64,000 nucleotides of DNA from Liolophura sinensis. Lineage: Eukaryota; Mollusca; Polyplacophora; Chitonida; Chitonidae. Of this stretch, positions 56,205-64,000 are shown piece after piece. Every line of letters starts with the position of its first letter. Positions within the stretch are counted from its first letter, which is position 1. The DNA lies in contig NC_088296.1 of the NCBI RefSeq assembly GCF_032854445.1, forward strand, positions 20,265,853 to 20,329,852. The letters are read 5' to 3'. The notes below the pieces were generated by a model. That model ran no database searches. It had not been told where the DNA came from and was given only the letters and a program-made list of their open reading frames with translations. Position numbers and translations under genes: made by a program.

Positions 56205-56660
56205 ATGTACATGTAACAGAGAAAGGAATACATACATGTATATGTAACAGCGAAATGAATACATACATGTAACAGCAAAATGAATACATACATGTACATG
56301 TAACAGCAAAATGAATACATACATGTATATGTAACAGGGAAATGAATACATACATGTACATGTAACAGCGAAATGAATACATACATGTACATGTAACAGC
56401 GAAATAAATACATACATGTATATGTAACAGGGAAATGAATACATACATGTAACAGCGAAATGAATACATACATGTACATGTAACAGCGAAATGAATACAT
56501 ACATGTATATGTAACAGGGAAATGAATACATACATGTAACAGCGAAATGAATACATACATGTACATGTAACAGCGAAATAAATACATACATGTACATGTA
56601 ACAGCAAAATGAATACACACATGTACATGTAACAGCGAAATGAATACATACATGTATGTG
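56205..56660. repeat. 25/31-bp minisatellite
   Basis: The unit is AACAGCGAAATGAATACATA with CATGTACATGT; units of 31 bp and shorter 25-bp variants alternate (aacag at 56246, 56271, 56302, 56333). All three minus frames are open and repetitive (CYMYMYVFISLLH), an effect of the repeat. Confidence 0.95.
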
Positions 56661-56664
56661 CAAT

Positions 56665-57370
56665 AACTGATGTATCAATTTTTGGTGCAACTTAAGACAT
56701 TGAACATAAGAGTCCTGTGCTCAGTGTTTGCACATGCAGAAGCTCAATTTCTATACTTTCAATTCCTGTATCATGTACATATATATCGCTATATTAAAAT
56801 GCAAGTGTCTCCTAGCTAGTTACTATAAATTAACACATTAGGAGAAATTTGCAAAGTTAAATAGTTGTTTGAGCAGTAAATATATTTATACATGTCTACT
56901 TTATGCTTCATGTACACGTAATTAGGCAAACAAATTGCTGGTAGGACAGGTGTGAGAAATAACTCGTACAGGTACAGGTATATGATTTACAAATGACTCA
57001 TTACACGTCCACAAGCTAGACCATCATTAAAAATGTGTGATTACACATGTATGCATACCAGTGCATCATTAGGGTGGAGTGAAAACATGCAAATGTGTCT
57101 ATTCAACAGAACTGTATGCAAATGTCTAAGTGTATAAATGACAAAATGATGTATTTATGTGGCATGTTATATACACGTATGTATGAAAACAGGTGCTCGC
57201 TGCATAAACCTACATTGTAAACAAGGTTGACATGGTTATAACAGTTACTATACGGATGACGGGGGTACATGTGACAAAGAAGTCAAATCCCAGTAAAAAC
57301 GGTTTTGTGTTGTACATACTGCGGCTGTGCTTTTCTCATTAATATATTTGTCTATAAAGTGACAGATACT
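56665..57370. other. Nothing identified
   Basis: AT-rich, with frequent ACATGTA motifs. No supported gene. Confidence 0.5.
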
Positions 57371-57383
57371 CAGTGAATTACCG

Positions 57384-57478
57384 GCAGATAGACAATTTAA
57401 TGGCAGATAGACAATTTAATAGCAGATAGACAATTTAATGGCAGATAGACAATTTAACGGCAGTTAGGCAATTCAATG
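57384..57478. repeat. 19-bp tandem repeat, about 5 units
   Basis: GGCAGATAGACAATTTAAT with small variants. Confidence 0.93.
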
Positions 57479-57982
57479 GATCATGCCACTTGAGAATGAT
57501 TGTAAGATACATATAGTAAACTACCTAAAATATTTTCATTTATGAGTCTGGGGAATAGACCCAATGGGTTCGGGTGTAGGGAGGTGGAGGGGTTGCTAAG
57601 CTGGCCTGAAGAAGCCATGCAGTATCTGTGTGCGTGTCACCTTGCCCACACTGTAGCGACATAATTGACGAGCTCGGGGTACTTCAGAGGCGTTCACCAA
57701 TTTCTGAACAAGATCAACGATGACATAATTTCTGAAAAAATCTCACCGTTAACGGAAAATATGTAAAATATAGAGAGGTAATTAACAGATTTAAAAAAAT
57801 ACTCCCACACTGAAATTTTTTAACAAAAATTCCACGGCATAATTTTCTTTATTTGGCAAAAAAATATAATCCTTGTTATACAAATCATTTTCAGGTAACC
57901 TTTAATAACAATGCGTATGTATGTTGCTGTAAACAGTGAACATATTGTACAGATGTAAGTACAAGCATCCTGGATGTACAAG

Positions 57983-58795
57983 TGAAGGTTACCCTAAAGT
58001 GTGCCACTCAGGATGCTGCGCTAGGTTATGCATCATGACACCATGCTCAAGCTCACTTAACATACTTGCATGTTTGTCCTTTCGACTTTGGATCTGCATG
58101 TAGATGTGCGCACTATACTAAAAATTCATACATTTACCGTACTGAAGAAGCAAGGAGCATTTACACGTCTACATGTATTTGTACCCTACATACCATATTA
58201 AACCTAAAAATTTGCCCCCCACCCCACTCCCCGAAAAGGAAATTTTTAAAGTTTCATGTAAACATATATGTAAACAATGGTTATAAAATATTACTTTTGG
58301 TGCTGAAATGTACATCTGGTCCAGTGGATATACATGTACATGTCAATCACAGAAAGGTGTTTACCCTGTTTCTTCTCATTTTTGGGACACCTCATCTATT
58401 TCTTTCAGCCAATATACACTGTTCCCTCAGGAAAACTGAGTTTCTTTTTTTCTCACATGGTTAGACCATCTAATGAACCTACTCACAACACGCTTTTCCA
58501 AAAGCCTGGCAAAGAAATGTAATATTCTAGAACTTTCAACACTACTAATATCTGTTCCAAATATCAGTTAGAACAATTAGGGTAGACACTACTAGACCAA
58601 CTGTAAGTTTTAGCACCAAAGTAATATTTCATAACCATTGTTTACATATATGTTTACATGTACCTTCAAAAATTTCCTTTTGGGGAGGGCGGGGGATTTT
58701 TTGGTTTAATATGGTATGTAGGGTACAAATACATGTAGACAACCTAGTGATGCATCCTGAGTGGCACACTTTACAGTAACCTTCACAGACTGGGC
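57983..58795. repeat. Inverted repeat pair
   Basis: The left arm at 57983-58300 and right arm at 58620-58795 share, in opposite orientation, AAAGTGTGCCACTCAGGATG, CTACATGTATTTGTACCC, TACATACCATATTAAACC and AACATATATGTAAACAATGG. The left arm has ~140 bp inserted after GCTAGGTT. The spacer between the arms includes the dispersed repeat seen at 28045. Confidence 0.88.
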
Positions 58796-58859
58796 CATTT
58801 GATAGGAGATGCACATACCCTAATTATCCCATCTTTTTTACACCAATAAATATGCCTAT

Positions 58860-59885
58860 GATAATAAATATGTGTGTAAAGGCTTATCACTGCCAGCTCT
58901 CCTAAGTCTACTGAGGTGGCTGGTTCTATTCCAGTTTTGAACTGTTAAGAGGAGGACACTGTATTTGCTGAAGGGCAATGGTTTATTCTATCTGTACACG
59001 TACATGTGCGACTGCTGTCATATAATATAAGTGAACAAATTCTTGAAAACAACACTGAACATGAAAGAGCAATAAAACAGATATGAGACTGGTGTTCTGT
59101 ATAAGATGGTGTTACTGTATATGTTCTTCAAAGGACTATTCCAAAACAATTCCCAACTACATGTTCATGTGTCGTTTATCAATACATGTATTTTAACAGA
59201 TACATGGTTGGAAGAAACTGGCATGCTAGGGATAAACCACCGACCTTAGGCAAGTTACAAGTGCTTTTCCACATGTGATATACATGCACAGAGCTTCACA
59301 TGATATTGCACAGACAAGTGGTCTTCAATCATGTCAATGAACACACACACACACACAAAAAACACTTGAAGGCCATCACAAACTCTGCTTAAGACCGCTT
59401 ATTCTCACAAAGGCCCATCCACTGCTACAGAGAACAGGTTTAAGAGCAGGGTTTACATGTACATATTGCTTGTTCAAGTCCCTAGCATATCCAGGACCAT
59501 GCGCACCAATCCAGGGACAAATGAGGTGGTCATCTGGCAGAAGTCTTTGTAGCTTATACTGAATGAATGTACAATAAGCACAGTATGTACATGCAAATCT
59601 GACAAGTTCCAACAAACAAGAGCTGACTCGTGCACATGTACATGACTTCTGTTATGGAGTTCTGTCTGTCAACAACAGGAACTGGGTTATTATAGATAAC
59701 GCAGACTCGAGACCACAAAAAGTGTACAATATACACTGATCCTGCAGAGTTTCCTCTTTCAAACCACAGACTTAACTCTGACATCTCATGGGTCCCAGAC
59801 AACTGGCCAATCATAGACGCTATAAATCTAGATTGTGTTTGTTCAGCAGCAGCTGCATAAAGTCTGAACATGCACCAGATACTTG
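58860..59885. other. Nothing identified
   Basis: Contains a short (CA)n at 59341-59357. The minus-strand open frames at 59376-59871 overlap each other and show no recognised domain. Confidence 0.45.
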
Positions 59886-59887
59886 TG

Positions 59888-60225
59888 CGTGTGCTTGGGG
59901 TTCAAACATTGTGCTGAACAATTTACCAGTCATATGATGACAAGGAGTCATTATAAGTTAGGGAGAGTCCATCACGCCAAAGTGCTACTGCCACTAAAGT
60001 ATCATGCCGAAGACACAAGATATGACACCTCACCCAGTTAGATTATACTGACACCGGCACAACCAGCCCTGTTTCCTTGCTTTAACTTCTCAATGCTGAG
60101 CACCAAGCGAGGCAGCAAAAAGTACATGTACTATTTCTGAAGTCTTTAGTATGACTCGACCTGAGTTTGACGTCAAGTCTCACGATTTCAAGGCAGGTGT
60201 TCTAACTATTATACCACCAAAGCAG
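59888..60225 (-). repeat. SINE family 3, near full length
   Basis: Reverse orientation: GTGCTTGGGGTTCAAACATT at the tail, TTAGATTATACTGACACCGG in the centre, and the tRNA-like head (TCACGATTTCAAGGCAGGTG, TTCTAACTATTATACCACC) at the right. Confidence 0.82.
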
Positions 60226-60348
60226 TGCTGCCAGATACATGTACAGTATACATATAAAAACAACAGCCTTCAGTTATAAACCTAACGATTGTCATTAGAC
60301 CAGTCAAAATAGTTTACACCGGTCACACAAATTAATGTGTCTAATGTG

Positions 60349-60532
60349 CATGCTGGCTTCCTTTCTGGCCGTACATGGAAAGATCTGCCAGCAACCTGTG
60401 GATGGTCGTGGGTTTCCCCCCTAGCTCTGCCCTGTTTCCTCCCACCATAATGCTGGCCGGTGCTGTATACATGTAAGTGAAATATTCTTGAGCACAGCCT
60501 AAAAACACCATTCAGATAAATAAATAAAAAGA
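60349..60532 (+). repeat. SINE family 1, head-truncated
   Basis: GCATGCTGGCTTCCTTTCTG through GGATGGTCGTGGGTTTCCCC to AGATAAATAAATAAAAA. Confidence 0.9.
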
Positions 60533-60539
60533 CATAAAT

Positions 60540-63500
60540 GTATTACTGAGCATCTAGTAAGTGAAGCAACGCTCCAGGCTTAGCACTCATGGGCACCATT
60601 CATCTGTTTTTATCATGCACATCATACTGAATCGGACTGAAAGGTAATATTTACTTTTCCACAAATCTTTATGTTTGTACATCATGCTCAGTGTAAACTG
60701 TCAGCCTGAGATGTCCCAATACACTCCAACACAAACACCGACACACTGTGGTACATGTATATATACACTGCACTACATGTATAAGCGGTCTAAATCATCC
60801 TAGATGAGATGTACATGTACATACACAGTACACAAGGAGCATGCATGAACATATTAAAATGACAGCATGTAATTTCCCAATTTCCCACTACAGATCAAAA
60901 CATACACTGCTGACAGTCCATATACAGCATGTAGATGATTGTTAAAATGTCTGACCATCCTACATATGCAATACTTGCAAATTATGGTTTAAGGATCATC
61001 CAATGGATGTGGTACAATGTCGTATTACTCACAGCAGAGTAAATAAGTTTAATCAGTGCACTGATTGATCTCACAGGGCTGCTCGAGTCATGTCTTGTGT
61101 AATCCAAACCCAGGGAAATCTGCTTGGACTCCCATAACAAAGTCACAATGAAGATCATATTTTTATAACAGTACACCTTGTTTCAGATCATTATAGTAAT
61201 AAAGAAGGAATCCCAAAATCTGTTTATTATGAACTTTCACTGTGGAGCAGCTGTTTGGAGGTGCTGGATTTGGGCAAGATTTCTGATGAATAATCTAGGC
61301 GAATCCAACCAATATGTAGGTTCGTCTGCACTCAGATTAAAAATGTGCGTAACTTGCACTTAAAGATGCTCTTCAATATGCGAAAAAGTAATGAAGGTAA
61401 TATAATATGAAAAGATACGTTCACATTAATAACGGTAGTGAAAATAGGAGGTATAAAAACCGTACAAGAACATTTAGGAATCTTTAATATAGCAAATTAT
61501 ACACGAACCATATAAAAACATACATACATAAATACATGTTCAAATAGCTAGAAAAAGGTAAATTCAGTGGACAAAACTATGAAACCTACACGTACATGAG
61601 GATCATTAATTATAGCGAAATGCAATTAGCTACTTCAATTACAAAAATTCAGATATACATGTATCTAAGATAATAAATAAGAGTAAAACTGCAAAAATGA
61701 ACCTATTAAAAACCATAATAAGAAGTTCACATTATCCAATAATGATCTAAAAGGGGAAAGTATTATCTACAGACAAAATCTGAATGAACATTTTTTTCTC
61801 CTGATTTGTTGTTATAAATCCTGATTAGATCCTTTGTAAATGCATGCTTAAAGATAGAGGGGAAAAAATTGTGCTATTTCACATTTTATAATCCTTTCTT
61901 ATGCGCCATTAATTATGTGAGTGATATGTGCATTCAGCCTTGATACAACCTGAACATTTAATCAACATTTTCCGTTGTAACGTGAACTATTTTGTCTGTA
62001 ACCTTCAGAGTGATGTGAACTAATTGTGTCTATAACCTTCTTGATTTAATGAGTTACAGTATCTAGAATTTGACCTTTGACACTCTCAAAGAGGCTATAA
62101 ATCAAATTTAAAGTATAACAGAGATTTTTGCCAAAAAATCGAGCAGGACAAACCCAATCAAGTTTTTGCTATTATTTTAGAAAAGCTCAAATAGCTGAAT
62201 AGTATACCTTTCATAAAATGTCAGCCTCGTTTGTGCACGTCTGTAGATGTTTACTTGTTAAATCCTTTGAAATGTTTAAAGAATACATGTAATAATTGGC
62301 TTTTGTTTTTTAATGTATGCAGTTCAGAATGTGTTTCAAAATAGAAAGATTCCAACAGCTTCTCTCTTTTCTTCCTGAAGCAAAAATATGTGACTGCAGT
62401 CATGGCGTCAACAGTAATTTCTGTCAAACCATCTCTGTGGGGAGGAAACAGTCCAAAAACAGCTGGGGGCACTAGGCTTGTCACACGTTTTCAGTATACA
62501 AGTCCACTGTTGATATCATTCCTAAAACTTTTCCCTTTCCCTTTCCCTTCACAACATAATCTTCATTTTAGAGTTCAATTTCATGTAACCTTAAAATGTG
62601 GTACTTGAGCTTTACATGCTTTGTACAGAGAAACATACATGTATGTTAAGGCACATGCATACACATGTACATGTATTTTGGGAGGGGTGAAATCTTCCTG
62701 CTGACATTTAAATTCTTTGTTGGGCAGAGAAATTCTTTTTAATCCAGCATATGAAATAGACAGGAATTTTAAAGAAATTAACACTGAGAGAGAAATATCA
62801 AATACAATTAAAAACTTCAATGTTGGGCACATCTGGAGGGTGGGGGGGGTGCACTCAGGGTACACCCAACAAACACATTTTTAATGATGGCCTGGGGGGT
62901 GGGGGTATTAAGATTGCCTTCTTTAAGACTTATACAATAATATTCGGTATGTGGTAGTTCTCGGTCTTCTTACACCTAAACATCTTAATTCTGTCCAAGA
63001 GTCATTTTTCCATCCATTCTAGATTTGTAAAGGAAGTGTTCAATTATACAAGACAAGGAATAACCAGCAGAACACGGACAATGCCCTGCACCAAATAGTA
63101 TCTTGCCATGGGCTAACTGCATGTACATGTATGTAAAAAACAAATCTGCCATTTATAGAAACCAACTTTGTAACTTTTTCTTAAGAAATAATGTGAAGAT
63201 TTGCCATTATGTGTCACACTAATCAAAAATTATTTCCAGGCTTGCGATAAATTTAATATTTATGTATTTCAATAGTGACAAAAATAAAGCATTTTCTTTA
63301 TCTCTAATACCTATGGGTTTGATTATTTCTAAATATTTATGATAGTGAGAAGACCAAAATCAAAGGTCAGAAAGTGAGTTTGTCAGGTTCTAACTGGCAG
63401 ATTGGTGCAAAAACAAAAAATGGATTTCAAGTCATCGTTTATGGAATGATTGTTTTTTTGGGGAAAAAAAAAATGTTGGTACCAAATTCAGAAGGAGATC

Positions 63501-64000
63501 TTCAGTGATTGTTCACAGCAGTCAGAAATGAGTGCGGTTGTCGGTTTTTGTAAATACATGTCGTTCAAAGTTTGATATTTTTGGGAACATAATGAGTTTG
63601 TTCAACAAGTCAAAACGTTCATTCTTTTGGTTCTACACTTGCCTACTGAACAATGAACAAACTGGAACACACAAATTGCAAGGCCCTTTTAATGCAATTC
63701 CAATCCCCTCTGTATGATGTATACACTAAAACAATCTCCTAAATACTTTTGAATCCATGAAGTCATGCAGAATATGCATCAATCAGAGTTTAAAATGTAC
63801 TTAAAAGTTCTACATTTTGTGCCATTCTTGGAGTTTATACATATAAATATATATATAAATACTGATCAGAGAGAGGTGTTTCTAGGTTTGTATGCAAGAT
63901 ATCCTACATATAATTTTCGGCCCCCAAAAATTAAAATTTTAGACAATTATTTGCCTCTATATAAAAAAGCACTTTTTGTGCAAACTTTTCAGTCATTTAC
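60540..64000. other. Nothing identified
   Basis: AT-rich sequence with G-runs at 62840 and 62890 and poly-T/A runs. Open frames are short, overlap on both strands and match no family I recognise. No exon, RNA gene or known repeat family is supported. Confidence 0.45.

Noticed and set aside
55984-56690. Three overlapping minus-strand frames of 186-221 codons
   Set aside because: All arise from one minisatellite whose unit lacks stops in any minus frame. Low-complexity composition and no splice or start context.

Overview
The window is eukaryotic, AT-rich, intron- and repeat-dominated DNA. Three dispersed families of tRNA-headed SINEs of a kind I associate with molluscs, long minisatellites, a non-LTR retrotransposon remnant and hAT DNA transposons point to a mollusc, probably a bivalve. 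The taxon is inference. One host gene can be assembled with confidence, and one further host exon is a candidate. Most other open frames lie in repeats.

Host gene: an 11-beta-hydroxysteroid dehydrogenase type 1-like short-chain dehydrogenase lies on the minus strand from 55726 (ATG) to 11317 (stop). Six coding exons join in phase to 292 codons plus stop. An N-terminal membrane anchor precedes the TGASTGIG cofactor motif, and the catalytic set is Asn143, Ser170, Tyr183 and Lys187. The introns add up to about 43 kb and hold nearly everything else between 11 and 56 kb.

Layout. 0-11 kb: SINEs, an AT-rich palindrome, a small MITE-like element, a possible last exon of an unidentified minus-strand gene (5616-5861), and 41-bp, ~127-bp and 51-bp tandem arrays. 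11.3-24.2 kb: exons 6, 5, 4 and 3, with a 19-bp array split by a ~4 kb insertion that contains a dead LINE, itself hit by a SINE. 24.9-45.2 kb: a ~7.8 kb segment occurs twice, A (24870-32675) and B (32876-45222), separated by exactly 200 N. Both copies carry exon 2. Copy B alone carries a 4922-bp hAT transposon (36184-41105) with matching ends, a perfect 8-bp target duplication and an apparently intact five-exon transposase of 757 aa. 45.2-55.6 kb: intron 1, with a decayed second hAT, SINEs and short inverted repeats. 55.6-64 kb: exon 1, its upstream flank, a 25/31-bp minisatellite, an inverted repeat, two SINEs and otherwise unremarkable sequence.

Main interpretation: the A/B pair around a placeholder-length gap looks like two haplotypes laid end to end by the assembler. 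A true tandem duplication cannot be excluded. If they are alleles, the hAT insertion and the copy-number differences in three minisatellites are natural polymorphisms, and the transposon moved recently. No CRISPR array, rRNA or free-standing tRNA gene was seen.
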